This document shows, in pieces, positions 1 through 8,676 of a stretch of 64,000 nucleotides of DNA (position 1 is the stretch's first letter; each line of letters starts with the position of its first letter). The DNA is taken from NCBI GenBank assembly GCA_021299875.1, contig JAJTEW010000002.1, positions 1-64,000 on the forward strand, given 5' to 3'. Source of the DNA: Comamonadaceae bacterium (GTDB taxonomy: Bacteria > Pseudomonadota > Gammaproteobacteria > Burkholderiales > Burkholderiaceae_C). The notes under the pieces are model-generated. The model was given only the letters and a program-made list of their open reading frames with translations. It searched no databases and was not told where the DNA came from. Both the position numbers and the translations under genes were made by a program.

Positions 1-62
1 GCCACCAAGACCTCGATCAAGGTGAAACCACGGGACCGCTTGGCCGGTTGAAGAGTCCTCAT
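1..62 (-). CDS. gspI: Type II secretion minor pseudopilin GspI, N-terminus only
   Basis: Only the first ~20 codons lie in the window; the gene runs off the left edge. The reverse strand reads MRTLQPAKRSRGFTLIEVLV, a short basic leader followed by the prepilin-peptidase motif G/FTLIE that starts the hydrophobic helix of type IV pilin-like proteins. The ATG at 62 overlaps the TGA of the upstream gspH gene (ATGA), and the gspG-gspH-gspI order is the standard one, so GspI is more likely than another pseudopilin. GspI caps the type II secretion pseudopilus together with GspJ and GspK. Confidence 0.75.
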   Translation of the reverse strand, partial: MRTLQPAKRSRGFTLIEVLV

Positions 63-541
63 GGCCTGAACCCAGTCGTGTTGGGTGTGCTTTGCACCCT
101 GAAAGGCCGCAAGCCGTCGGTCACCACCCACAAACGTTTGCCCGGCGCGTTGGCGTTGGACAGCGCCAAAGCCTGCGGTTCGATCAAAGGCTCGGGCCCC
201 AAAACCACCCGGACACCTGGCGCAGCGCGGGTGTCGCTGTTCAGCCATGTGCGCGGCAAGCCCGGCGGCGGCAAGCCTGCAAACTCAAAACTGGAGCCGC
301 CATTGGCCGTTTGCCAAACCACGGGCATACCGAGTGCGCGGGCTTGGGCGCGGCCTGTTTCCAGCAAGGCGGCCAGCCGCTCGGCATCGCGCTCCAGAGC
401 GCTGTCGGCGCTGTCGCGCAGCGACCAACTCACGCCGGCAGTGGCCACCGCGATCAAGGTCACCACCACCAACAGCTCCAAGAGGGTGAAACCCCGGGCC
501 AGGCCAGGGCGGCGCTTATTGCCAGCTGCCGATGTCCGCAT
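59..541 (-). CDS. gspH: Type II secretion minor pseudopilin GspH
   Basis: This 160-residue protein has a basic leader, the prepilin peptidase site G/FTLLE at about residue 17 and one hydrophobic helix (about 18-40), followed by a soluble domain with the Gly-rich C-terminal part seen in GspH. GspH is a minor pseudopilin at the tip of the type II secretion pseudopilus in the periplasm. The ATG at 541 was chosen because it gives a normal-length leader; it overlaps the end of gspG by 26 nt, so an alternative non-ATG start is possible. The stop overlaps the gspI start. Assignment rests on the pilin motif and on position between gspG and gspI. Confidence 0.8.
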   Translation of the reverse strand: MRTSAAGNKRRPGLARGFTLLELLVVVTLIAVATAGVSWSLRDSADSALERDAERLAALLETGRAQARALGMPVVWQTANGGSSFEFAGLPPPGLPRTWLNSDTRAAPGVRVVLGPEPLIEPQALALSNANAPGKRLWVVTDGLRPFRVQSTPNTTGFRP

Positions 542-977
542 TGTTGCCCTCGCCACCGGCCTGACCGTCAGCGCCAAAGGACAAGACCTCAACCTCGCTG
601 CGGAGGCCGGGATTCATGTACTGGTAAGGGCGACCCCAAGGGTCGTTGGGCAATTTGTCCAAATACGGCTTCCAGTTGGCGGGCACAGGCTCGGTGGTGG
701 GCCGCAAAACCAAGGCCCGCAAGCCCTGCTCGGGCGTTGGAAAGCGCTGGTTGTCCAACTTGTACAACTTGAGCGCCTGCGTCAAATTGCCCACATCGGT
801 GCGGGCGGCGGTGATGCGCGCATCGTCGGCACGCCCCAGCACATTGGGCACGATCAGCGCGGCCAGCACGCCAATGATGGCCAATACGACCATCAGCTCG
901 ATCAGGGTGAAGCCGCGTTGGCGGCGGGCGGCTGGGCGCTGATGGGAGAGGGCAGGGTTTTGCATGCATTGAATCAT
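516..977 (-). CDS. gspG: Type II secretion major pseudopilin GspG
   Basis: GspG is the main subunit of the type II secretion pseudopilus. The 153-residue product has a short leader ending G/FTLIELMVV, the conserved Glu at mature position 5, a hydrophobic helix and the hallmark GspG C-terminal region: the YKLDN.RFPTPEQGL segment, then PNDPWGRPYQY and a GADGQ.GGEG...DI calcium-binding-like tail. The start is taken as ATG 977; ATG 965 would also leave a plausible leader. It heads the minus-strand gspG-gspH-gspI set and is divergent from gspC, with only 9 nt between the two assigned starts. Confidence 0.93.
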   Translation of the reverse strand: MIQCMQNPALSHQRPAARRQRGFTLIELMVVLAIIGVLAALIVPNVLGRADDARITAARTDVGNLTQALKLYKLDNQRFPTPEQGLRALVLRPTTEPVPANWKPYLDKLPNDPWGRPYQYMNPGLRSEVEVLSFGADGQAGGEGNNADIGSWQ

Positions 978-986
978 AATCTGCCC

Positions 987-1457
987 ATGTTCCAAATCCA
1001 CAACAAACCGGTCCAAGTCTTCAGGTTGAATGCATTCACCGCTTTGATCTGGTGCGCTGCCGCGGCCGGACTTGTTTTTTGGGTGTTGAAATTTCCAACG
1101 GATTCTGGGGCACGCCCGACCCCGGTCACCGCGACCCCCATCGTCAGCTCGGTGTTGGGCCCTGACGCTGCTTCACAGACCGCGCGGGTTTGGGGTGTTC
1201 AATCGGCTCTGCCCGAAGTGAGCATGGCTTTGTCCAGCCGCTTTCAGCTGTTGGGGGTCATTGCCAATGCATCTGGCCATGGCAGTGCATTGATTGCGGT
1301 CGATGGGCAGGCGCCCAAAGCCTATCGGGTGGGGCAGACATTGACCGATGGGGTGACTTTGATCAACCTCAGCGCCAGGCAAGCCAACTTGGGCCCTGCG
1401 TCGGGAGGTGCAGGTGGTTTTTCTTTGGCCATGCCGAGCCAAGGCAATAGTCCTTGA
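987..1457 (+). CDS. gspC: Type II secretion protein GspC (short form)
   Basis: GspC is the inner-membrane component that links the type II secretion platform to the outer-membrane secretin. The 156-residue product has a short cytoplasmic N-terminus, one transmembrane helix at about residues 12-32, a Pro/Ala/Thr-rich periplasmic linker and a homology-region domain at about 85-140 (SSRFQLLGVI, a second strand with ALIAVDG, then the PKAYRVGQ stretch). No PDZ domain follows, so this is the short form; a separate gspC facing gspG is a known Burkholderiales arrangement. The ATG at 987 has no obvious Shine-Dalgarno. It ends 16 nt before the convergent ilvA. Confidence 0.82.
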   Translation: MFQIHNKPVQVFRLNAFTALIWCAAAAGLVFWVLKFPTDSGARPTPVTATPIVSSVLGPDAASQTARVWGVQSALPEVSMALSSRFQLLGVIANASGHGSALIAVDGQAPKAYRVGQTLTDGVTLINLSARQANLGPASGGAGGFSLAMPSQGNSP

Positions 1458-1473
1458 TGAGTCCTTTGTGGCT

Positions 1474-3017
<1,544 letters not shown>

Positions 3018-3021
<4 letters not shown>

Positions 3022-3440
3022 GTTGTAGGTTTGAGTTTTTCTGTTGCAGCAATCAAATGGGGTAGCAGTTTGCAAATTTCGTCGATTGCACTCTCTTCGA
3101 CATCCCAATAGCCCTCGTATTCGGCCAAATTTCTTTTCTGGTGGGCTGCATCCAATACCCGCCATTGATGGGGTGGCCAGTTGATCGTGTGGGCCAGGCA
3201 CTGGAAAACTGTAAAACGATTTTCGCTGCGATAACCATGCCAACGCAGTGCAGCCAAAGCAGCGGCATGTGCTGCGCTGTAAGCGCTGTTGAAGCGACCT
3301 TCGCTCGAAAGACTTTTGATTTGCGCATCCAACAACCGGGTCTTGGCCATTTTCAATAACCGCTCAAACTCCAAATCATCTCTAGGCTCGCTTTTGAGTT
3401 GACCGATGCGATGTAAATTGGCCAAAGCTTCACTGGGCAT
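3018..3440 (-). CDS. HEPN-domain protein, partner of the MNT gene
   Basis: This 140-residue, largely helical protein looks like a HEPN domain: a helix with repeated Ala (SAYSAAHAAALAALR), then the signature-like KRNLAEYEG near residue 103. The classic HEPN RNase motif is R-x4-6-H; here the His is replaced (RNLAEYEG), as in HEPN families of uncertain activity. It overlaps the upstream nucleotidyltransferase gene by 11 nt, the usual MNT/HEPN pairing, and its TGA overlaps the ilvA ATG. In characterised HepT/MntA systems the HEPN protein is an RNase toxin that is adenylylated by MNT; whether that holds here is unknown. Base composition is more AT-rich than the neighbours. Confidence 0.7.
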
Positions 3441-4008
3441 CTTGATGCTCCAGTAAATCGATGACGGATTTTTGCAAAACTTTGTTGACGAACGAACTGG
3501 GGTCCGCCTGTCGAACGGCGAATTCTTGCTTTGTGTAGCAGCTGGGGTTAATTTTTCTTCCCAACTCAGACTCCAAGTCGCCCAAGCATTGAAGCACTTC
3601 TGACAAGCTCAAATCATCGCCTACCAGCAACAGGTCAATGTCACTGTTAGCGGTGTCAGTTTGTTGGGCCACTGATCCATAAATCCAAGCTTTCGCCAGT
3701 TTGTGTTTGATGGGCAATACTGCTCGCGTCAAAAGTGCTTGCATGCCAACTGTTTTGCGGGTCAGTGAAACCAAGTCTTTGAACACAGGGCTGTCAGGAT
3801 TGGCTTGAAAAATTCTCAAGTTGCCAACACGCTCTGCTCGAACAATTCCGGCCTCGGTCAATTGTTTGAGTTCTTGTTGCAAAGAAGCGCTGCCCAGTTG
3901 AGTCAGTCGAAGCAGCTCATTGAGGTGGAAAGAGCGCTCAGGCAGACCAAACAACCACCTAAAAAGGCGGGAGCGACGGTCTGTGAACAGGGCATTGGCC
4001 AACGACAT
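3430..4008 (-). CDS. HTH-MNT protein: winged-helix domain plus minimal nucleotidyltransferase
   Basis: The 192-residue product combines an N-terminal winged-helix DNA-binding domain (about 1-75, with RSFHLNELLRLTQLGSASLQ and LTEAGIVRAERVGN) and a minimal nucleotidyltransferase domain (about 95-190) with the signature YGSVA...SDIDLLLVG that supplies the metal-binding aspartates. It is the MNT half of a HEPN/MNT-type pair, likely the antitoxin and, through its HTH, the autoregulator. The next gene overlaps by 11 nt. Two 12-nt near-identical repeats sit 11 nt and 32 nt upstream of its start. No strong Shine-Dalgarno is seen before ATG 4008. Low GC compared with the flanks suggests transfer. Confidence 0.8.
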   Translation of the reverse strand: MSLANALFTDRRSRLFRWLFGLPERSFHLNELLRLTQLGSASLQQELKQLTEAGIVRAERVGNLRIFQANPDSPVFKDLVSLTRKTVGMQALLTRAVLPIKHKLAKAWIYGSVAQQTDTANSDIDLLLVGDDLSLSEVLQCLGDLESELGRKINPSCYTKQEFAVRQADPSSFVNKVLQKSVIDLLEHQDAQ

Positions 4009-4018
4009 GCAATGAATT

Positions 4019-4051
4019 TAGCATGATCAAGCCAAAAAATAGCATGAACAA
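4019..4051. promoter_or_regulatory. Two phased direct repeats, probable operator of the MNT-HEPN-ilvA operon
   Basis: The plus strand carries TAGCATGATCAA at 4019-4030 and TAGCATGAACAA at 4040-4051, 11 of 12 bases identical and exactly 21 bp apart, so on the same face of the helix. They lie just upstream of the HTH-MNT start (4008, minus strand) and overlap the A-tract of the terminator-like hairpin. This is what an autoregulatory operator of an HTH-containing antitoxin would look like. Function is inferred from position. Confidence 0.5.
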
Positions 4052-4053
4052 TG

Positions 4054-4145
4054 CAAAAAAATGCCCCAAGTCTTGCGACTTGGGGCAAATCCACCTTTTC
4101 AGAGGGTGGAGGAGACAACCGGTGCGGGCTAAAAAAGCACGCTTG
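4054..4145 (-). ncRNA. Candidate small RNA with exposed CCUCC motif
   Basis: On the minus strand a TACAAT -10-like box (4157-4152) is followed by about 90 nt that contain GUUGUCUCCUCCACC, a small hairpin (CCACC pairing with GGUGG) and then a perfect 11-bp terminator hairpin with a seven-U tail. No open reading frame fits. A single-stranded CUCCUCC, complementary to ribosome-binding sites, is typical of trans-acting riboregulators. The -35 box is weak. The element could instead be the leader of the MNT-HEPN-ilvA operon. Confidence 0.4.
4055..4087 (-). terminator. Rho-independent terminator (minus strand)
   Basis: TGCCCCAAGTC at 4062-4072 pairs perfectly with GACTTGGGGCA at 4077-4087 around a 4-nt loop. 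Read on the minus strand the hairpin is followed by seven T residues. No annotated minus-strand gene ends nearby, which is the main reason to suspect a small RNA upstream of it. Confidence 0.8.
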
Positions 4146-4326
4146 TTCGCAATTGTAGGCTTGAATTGTTGCAACGCAGCAGAATTGGCCCTCAGAAAAT
4201 AAAAAAAGTGGGTTTTTAAAGCCGCAGTTTGCGCAAGATCACATGCCATGCTTGGCTTTGACCGGTTTGGGTAACATCCTGACCAGCCTGCGGCAAGACA
4301 CGCCGCAATCATTGGAGGAAAAAATC

Positions 4327-4779
4327 ATGGAATGCACAGTCACTTGGACCGGCGCTGCCGGCACCCGCTCGGGTATGGGCTTTTTGGCCGAAACTGGCTC
4401 GGGCCACATGGTCGCCATGGACGGCGCCCCGGACGCCGCCAAACCTGAAAACGGCGGCCAAAACCTCGCCCCCAGGCCCATGGAAATGCTGTTGGCTGGC
4501 GTGGGTGGTTGCACCGCCTATGACGTGGTGCTGATCTTGAAGCGCGGACGCCACGACGTGCGCGGCTGCAGCGTCAAGCTCAGCAGTGAACGCGCCGAGG
4601 TCGACCCCAAAGTGTTCACCCGCATCAACATGCATTTCACCGTCACCGCCAAAGGCGTGCCCGCCATCGCCGTCGAGCGCGCCATCGCCATGAGCCATGA
4701 CAAATACTGCTCAGCCAGCATCATGCTCGGCAAAACCGCGGAGATCACCACCAGTTTTGAGGTGATTGAAATGGCATGA
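4327..4779 (+). CDS. OsmC/Ohr-family protein (YhfA-like)
   Basis: The 150-residue product has the OsmC fold pattern: an N-terminal beta region, the long helix starting APRPMEMLLAGVGGCTAYDVV with one conserved Cys (about residue 62), and the second Cys in DKYCSASIMLG (about 125). In peroxide-reducing OsmC/Ohr enzymes these cysteines reduce organic hydroperoxides; the shorter YhfA-like group is less well defined, so the substrate is left open. ATG 4327 is chosen because GGAGG lies 8 nt upstream; longer in-frame starts have none. It stands alone, convergent with coq7. Confidence 0.85.
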   Translation: MECTVTWTGAAGTRSGMGFLAETGSGHMVAMDGAPDAAKPENGGQNLAPRPMEMLLAGVGGCTAYDVVLILKRGRHDVRGCSVKLSSERAEVDPKVFTRINMHFTVTAKGVPAIAVERAIAMSHDKYCSASIMLGKTAEITTSFEVIEMA

Positions 4780-4848
4780 ATTTCAGAAAAATGGAATCGC
4801 TTGCCATCAATTCAGAGATTGATCCCCCTGCCGACCTCTCCCACGGAC

Positions 4849-5472
4849 TCAAACCCGGTGCGCCACCGTCGTCATCACCTTGGCTGCGGCTTGCATGAAT
4901 GCCTTGACGGGGGCGGGCAGCTCCACAGCCCCAGCTTGTTGCGCCATTTGGGCGTGGGCGATCTCATCGGCCTTCATGGCCGACACGATGGCGCGCGACG
5001 CCAAATCGGACGACGGCAGCAAATCCATGTGGCTTTGCAAATGGGCCTCCACCTGCCGCTCGGTCTCCACCACAAAGCCCAAACTCACCTTGTCGCCCCC
5101 CAACTTGCCCGCTGCAAAGCCAATGGCAAAAGCCCCCGCATACCAAAGCGGGTTGAGCCAAGAGGGGCGGTCGTTCAAATCTTGCAGCCTTTGCTGGGTC
5201 CAGGCCAAGTGGTCCGTCTCTTCACGGCTGGCTTGGGCCAGTTGGGCCCGCAGTGTCGGGCTCTGGCAGGCCAAGGCCTGTCCGGTGTAAAGCGCCTGGG
5301 CGCAGACCTCGCCCACGTGGTTGATCCGCATGAGCGCACCCGATTGACGGCGTTCGGCGTCGCTCAACGCCAGGTCAGCTACGTTGGCAGCCGGATTGGA
5401 GCGGCTGGCTCGCGGCTCGGCAAACAGGGTGCGCAAAGCGCTGTCGGTGGCCAAAATTAAAGCATTCATCAT
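4849..5472 (-). CDS. coq7: Coq7-type demethoxyubiquinone (2-polyprenyl-3-methyl-6-methoxy-benzoquinol) monooxygenase
   Basis: Coq7 is the di-iron hydroxylase that performs the penultimate hydroxylation of ubiquinone synthesis at the membrane. The 207-residue protein shows the paired ligand motifs in order: NHVGEVCAQ (about 53), REETDHLAW (about 83), [10 protein letters not shown] (about 137) and [10 protein letters not shown] (about 167), giving the E..ExxH / E..ExxH iron-binding set. Hydrophobic stretches around 105-120 fit membrane association. The start is ATG 5472; ATG 5469 and TTG 5478 are alternatives. Monocistronic on the minus strand, divergent from the porin. Confidence 0.94.
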   Translation of the reverse strand: MMNALILATDSALRTLFAEPRASRSNPAANVADLALSDAERRQSGALMRINHVGEVCAQALYTGQALACQSPTLRAQLAQASREETDHLAWTQQRLQDLNDRPSWLNPLWYAGAFAIGFAAGKLGGDKVSLGFVVETERQVEAHLQSHMDLLPSSDLASRAIVSAMKADEIAHAQMAQQAGAVELPAPVKAFMQAAAKVMTTVAHRV

Positions 5473-5820
5473 GCGCAAAGTTTAACCAGAGGGCGTAAAG
5501 CCTGTTGGCGGCAAGAGCCAAGACCGATGAATGCGCCGGCGAGCTGGTTTTGCAGTTGTGATGTATTCAATTGAAAACTTGACGGAAGTCATTGAATCTA
5601 TTGGTGAAAATTCAGTTTTAAGACTGGATGCAAGGGTAATTCCTAGGGAATGTTGCACGCCAACAACAAAAAGGCCTTATCTTTTGCATATGACTTGGCG
5701 AAGTCATTTACGTCTGGTGGAATACACACAACTTCCTGAATTGGAGGTTGGCTCAGGGTCTCGAAGGGTGATAGTCACCCATCTGATCTAGGCCCTTTTT
5801 TAACCTTGGAGAAAATTGCA
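5473..5820. promoter_or_regulatory. Long porin leader/promoter region
   Basis: The 348 nt between coq7 and the porin contain no convincing gene. Visible elements are a near-palindromic AATTCCTAGGGAA at 5638-5650 (the same 13-mer recurs upstream of aapJ), a 6-bp inverted repeat TGACTT/AAGTCA at 5691-5706, and a small hairpin GGGTGA-TAG-TCACCC at 5766-5780 just before the porin ribosome site. A single promoter could not be fixed by eye. Confidence 0.4.
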
Positions 5821-7005
5821 ATGAAAAAAACTCTGATTGCTCTGGCTGTTTTGGCAGTTTCGGGCGCTGCTGTCGCTCAATCCACCGTGACCATCGGCGG
5901 TATCGTGGAAATCGCTCCCTACCAAACTGGAACAGCGACCACTACTGTCCAAGGAGCCGGTGCTCTTGAACAACAGCTCAAAAGCACCCGTACTGCCGGC
6001 CCCAACACATGGGCCACTTCGGTTTTGAACATTTCCGGCACTGAAGACCTGGGCGGCGGTCTGAGCGCCTCGTTCTTCACGATGACGGGTCTCGGTACCC
6101 TCCCCAACGGGAACGCCAACGCAACGGATGGCGGTATCGGTAACCGTGAGCGCAGCTTGTCATTGACCAGCAAAGACCTCGGCACCTTGCGTTATGGCCG
6201 CTTTGTGTCTGCTCCTGGCACCGGTTTCCACGCTTTCTCCGGTGCTGGCTCCGCCACCCTGCCTGGTTCTTCTTATGGCTTCAGCCAAGCCAATGCCAAC
6301 GGCGCAGCTGGTTTATTTGGTGAAAACAATTTCCATGTCAGCACGCGCAACTATGAGCGCCAAAACAACCTGCTCCAGTTCACCTCCAACGCCATGAATG
6401 GCTTCACCGTCACTGTGGTCCACGGCAGGGACGCGCTGGACAACACCGCTGCTGCTAACCCTGGTGAAACCAAAAACGAGTACACCGGCGCTCAATTGGG
6501 CTACGTCGCTGGCCCTCTGAGCCTTGCCGTGGGCTTGAATGAGCGCAAGGGCGAAACAGAATCCGTTGCTGCCAATGTCAGGTCCACCTCCAACAAGGGC
6601 AATTTGAACTGGATCGGTGCTTCGTACAACTTCGGTCCTTTTGCCCTGTTCGGCCATCATGCCACCCGCGAAGAGAAGGACACCAATGCTGCGGGTGTGA
6701 CCAGCACAACCAATGACATGAAAATCACTGGCTTTGGCATCTCTGCACCCATCGGTGCATGGACGCTGCGTGCCTCGACCTACTCGGGCAAGGACGCTCG
6801 CCAAGACACTACCAATGGTGGTCTTGGCAATGCCGACAACATGAAATTGGCTGGCCAACAGGTCAGCGCAGTCTACGCTCTGAGCAAGCGGACCAGCTTG
6901 ATTGCTGCGGCGGGCAAGAACGAGTACAAGCGTGACGGTGCCGAATCCACTGCTGCCACTCGCAAGTACGAAGCAAAGACTCTGACTGTGTTGCACACTT
7001 TCTAA
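5821..7005 (+). CDS. Outer-membrane general porin, Porin_4 type (porin copy 1)
   Basis: The 394-residue precursor forms a 16-stranded outer-membrane beta-barrel for passive uptake of small solutes. It has a clean signal peptide (MKKTLIALAVLAVSGAAVAQ, cut after AQ or AVA), alternating amphipathic strands, the porin segment FTSNAMNGFTVTV and the terminal HTF ending in Phe required for BAM recognition. GGAG precedes ATG 5821. A strong terminator follows. Copy 2 at 27.8-28.9 kb, on the opposite strand, shares long identical stretches with this gene, while the presumed surface loops differ in sequence and length. Confidence 0.95.
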   Translation: MKKTLIALAVLAVSGAAVAQSTVTIGGIVEIAPYQTGTATTTVQGAGALEQQLKSTRTAGPNTWATSVLNISGTEDLGGGLSASFFTMTGLGTLPNGNANATDGGIGNRERSLSLTSKDLGTLRYGRFVSAPGTGFHAFSGAGSATLPGSSYGFSQANANGAAGLFGENNFHVSTRNYERQNNLLQFTSNAMNGFTVTVVHGRDALDNTAAANPGETKNEYTGAQLGYVAGPLSLAVGLNERKGETESVAANVRSTSNKGNLNWIGASYNFGPFALFGHHATREEKDTNAAGVTSTTNDMKITGFGISAPIGAWTLRASTYSGKDARQDTTNGGLGNADNMKLAGQQVSAVYALSKRTSLIAAAGKNEYKRDGAESTAATRKYEAKTLTVLHTF

Positions 7006-7045
7006 TCTCCTGCTGGCGCAAGCCAGTTGAGATTGAGAAAACCCC

Positions 7046-7079
7046 AAACCCACCGTGGTCACACGGTGGGTTTTTTTAT
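7046..7079 (+). terminator. Rho-independent terminator of porin 1
   Basis: AAACCCACCGTG (7046-7057) and CACGGTGGGTTT (7062-7073) form a 12-bp stem with loop GTCA, running into a T-rich tail. The same terminator, nearly base for base, follows porin copy 2. Confidence 0.93.
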
Positions 7080-7327
7080 TTGGCCCGTTGTCTTTGCAGC
7101 GACTGGATCTGTTCCATGGCCAGGGGTCACGCGGGGGGCACGCATGGCGGCTTTGCGATCACCACGGCCGCCGAAAACACCGAGCGTGTTCGCCGCATTT
7201 TTGTGGACCCCTTGGCCCAGCGCCAAAAGGTTGTCGCTGGGTCAGGGCGTCCTATACTTCGCGTTGGTCCAGCGGGTACGTTGGCATCAGGCGCTGCTTC
7301 AGCGCTGCAAAGACTGTTGCAAAGTTT
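7080..7327. other. Gap between porin terminator and TetR gene
   Basis: About 250 nt of ordinary GC content. Open frames cross it on both strands but none has a ribosome site or a recognisable product. It presumably carries the tetR promoter; no clear box was identified. Confidence 0.4.
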
Positions 7328-8023
7328 ATGGAACCCAGCCACCCCGTCACCCCCAGCGATCCTTTAGCCGCGCCGGCAGCTGCCAAAGAGACCGGCCGCA
7401 CCAACGACCCTGCGCGCACCATGGCCGAGATCTTGGCCGTGGCCACGCACGAGTTTGCCGACAAGGGGCTCACGGGGGCCCGCATCGACGCGATTGCGGC
7501 AGCCACGCGCACCAGCAAGCGCATGATCTATTATTACTTCGGCAGCAAGGACGGGCTTTACCTGGCGGTGCTCGAAGAGGCTTACCGCCGCATGCGTGCC
7601 ATCGAGTCGGATCTGCACCTGGGCGATTTGCCGCCGCTGGCGGCATTGCAAAAACTCGTGGAGTTCACCTACGACCACCACCGCGACAACGAGGACTTCA
7701 TCCGTTTGGTGATGAACGAGAACATCCAACGCGGCGACTACCTGCGCCAAAGCAACAACATCCAACAGCTCAACTCCACGGCCATTCGCGCGGTGCGCGA
7801 TGTGTATGAGCGCGGGGTCCAGGACGGTGTGTTTCGCCCAGGGCTAGAGCCGGTGGACATCCACTCGGCCATTTCGGCCTTCACGTTTTTCAACGTGTCC
7901 AACCGCCACACCTTTGGCGTGATTTTTCAGGACAAAGCCAGCCCCACCAAGGCCCAGACCCTCAAGCGCGAGCATGTGGTCGAGCTGATCCTGCGCTTTG
8001 TCAGCCATTCTGTTTCGGCATGA
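7328..8023 (+). CDS. TetR/AcrR-family transcriptional regulator
   Basis: The 231-residue protein has an N-terminal TetR helix-turn-helix (about 30-80: ILAVATHEFADKG...ARIDAIAAATRTSKRMIYYYFGSKDGLYL) and a helical ligand-binding C-terminal domain. ATG 7328 was chosen among in-frame starts as the one giving a normal TetR length. It sits 96 nt upstream of the TRAP operon in the same direction and probably represses it and the downstream catabolic genes until a substrate-derived ligand binds. The Pro/Ala-rich first ~25 residues before the HTH are unusual but not rare. Confidence 0.9.
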   Translation: MEPSHPVTPSDPLAAPAAAKETGRTNDPARTMAEILAVATHEFADKGLTGARIDAIAAATRTSKRMIYYYFGSKDGLYLAVLEEAYRRMRAIESDLHLGDLPPLAALQKLVEFTYDHHRDNEDFIRLVMNENIQRGDYLRQSNNIQQLNSTAIRAVRDVYERGVQDGVFRPGLEPVDIHSAISAFTFFNVSNRHTFGVIFQDKASPTKAQTLKREHVVELILRFVSHSVSA

Positions 8024-8119
8024 CAGCCTGGCCGTGAAGGCGTTCAAACCTAGGGTAACTCCCAATCCCATAAAAACTAACCAGTTCGTACATTATCGAA
8101 AGTCCTGAATCGGAGATGT

Positions 8120-8659
8120 GTGTTGGTTCAAAAATTCATTGATGGTTTTTGCAAAGTCCTGAGCGTCGTCATCGCCCTGTGTTTGGCGGTGATGGTGTTG
8201 CTGGTGTTTGGCAATGTGGTCATGCGCTACGGGTTCAACTCGGGCATCACCTTGTCTGAAGAGCTGTCACGCTGGTTGTTCGTCTGGATGACCTTCATGG
8301 GCGCGGTGGTGGCCTTGCGCGAGCATGGGCACCTGGGCACCGACATGTTGTTGAGCCGCCTGGGCCCGCTGGGCAAAAAGTACTGTTTGGGTTTGTCTTA
8401 TCTGACGATGCTCTTCATTTGCTGGCTGCTGTTCAAAGGGGCCTACCAACAAACCGTCATCAACTTGGGCAGCACCAGCGCGGTGATGGAAGTGTCCATG
8501 GCCTGGGTTTATGCCCCTGGCGTGGTGTTTGCCGTCTTGGGTGCTTTGATCTTGCTGACCGACTTGTTGCGCTTGCTCAGCGGTCAAGTGCGCGATGAAG
8601 ACTTGGTCAGGGTGCAAGAGTCCGAATCAGCACCCCACTCGCGCCACGGCAAAGACTGA
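8120..8659 (+). CDS. dctQ: TRAP transporter small membrane subunit DctQ
   Basis: DctQ is the 4-helix inner-membrane subunit that joins DctM to form the sodium-driven TRAP permease. The 179-residue protein has four hydrophobic segments (about 10-35, 50-70, 90-112, 128-150) and the family motif TLSEELSRWLFVWMTFMGA. The start is GTG 8120 with GGAG 5 nt upstream; no in-frame ATG is nearby. It is followed by dctM and dctP. The 96-nt gap before it carries AACCTAGGGTAA and an ACTAACCAGT partial palindrome that may be operator sequence for the TetR protein. Confidence 0.92.
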   Translation: MLVQKFIDGFCKVLSVVIALCLAVMVLLVFGNVVMRYGFNSGITLSEELSRWLFVWMTFMGAVVALREHGHLGTDMLLSRLGPLGKKYCLGLSYLTMLFICWLLFKGAYQQTVINLGSTSAVMEVSMAWVYAPGVVFAVLGALILLTDLLRLLSGQVRDEDLVRVQESESAPHSRHGKD

Positions 8660-8676
8660 ACGCACAGGGCACGGAC

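Larger units (their letters stand above)
4009..4326. other. Intergenic region between MNT gene and osmC-like gene
   Basis: This 318-nt gap holds the phased repeats, the minus-strand terminator and candidate small RNA described separately, a short A/T-rich tract near 4196-4216 and the Shine-Dalgarno GGAGG of the osmC-like gene at 4314-4318. No further gene is supported; the open frames across it lack coding character. Confidence 0.6.

Noticed and set aside
5531..5791. An 86-codon open frame between coq7 and the porin
   Set aside because: No ribosome site, no family resemblance and overlap with inverted repeats typical of a leader region.
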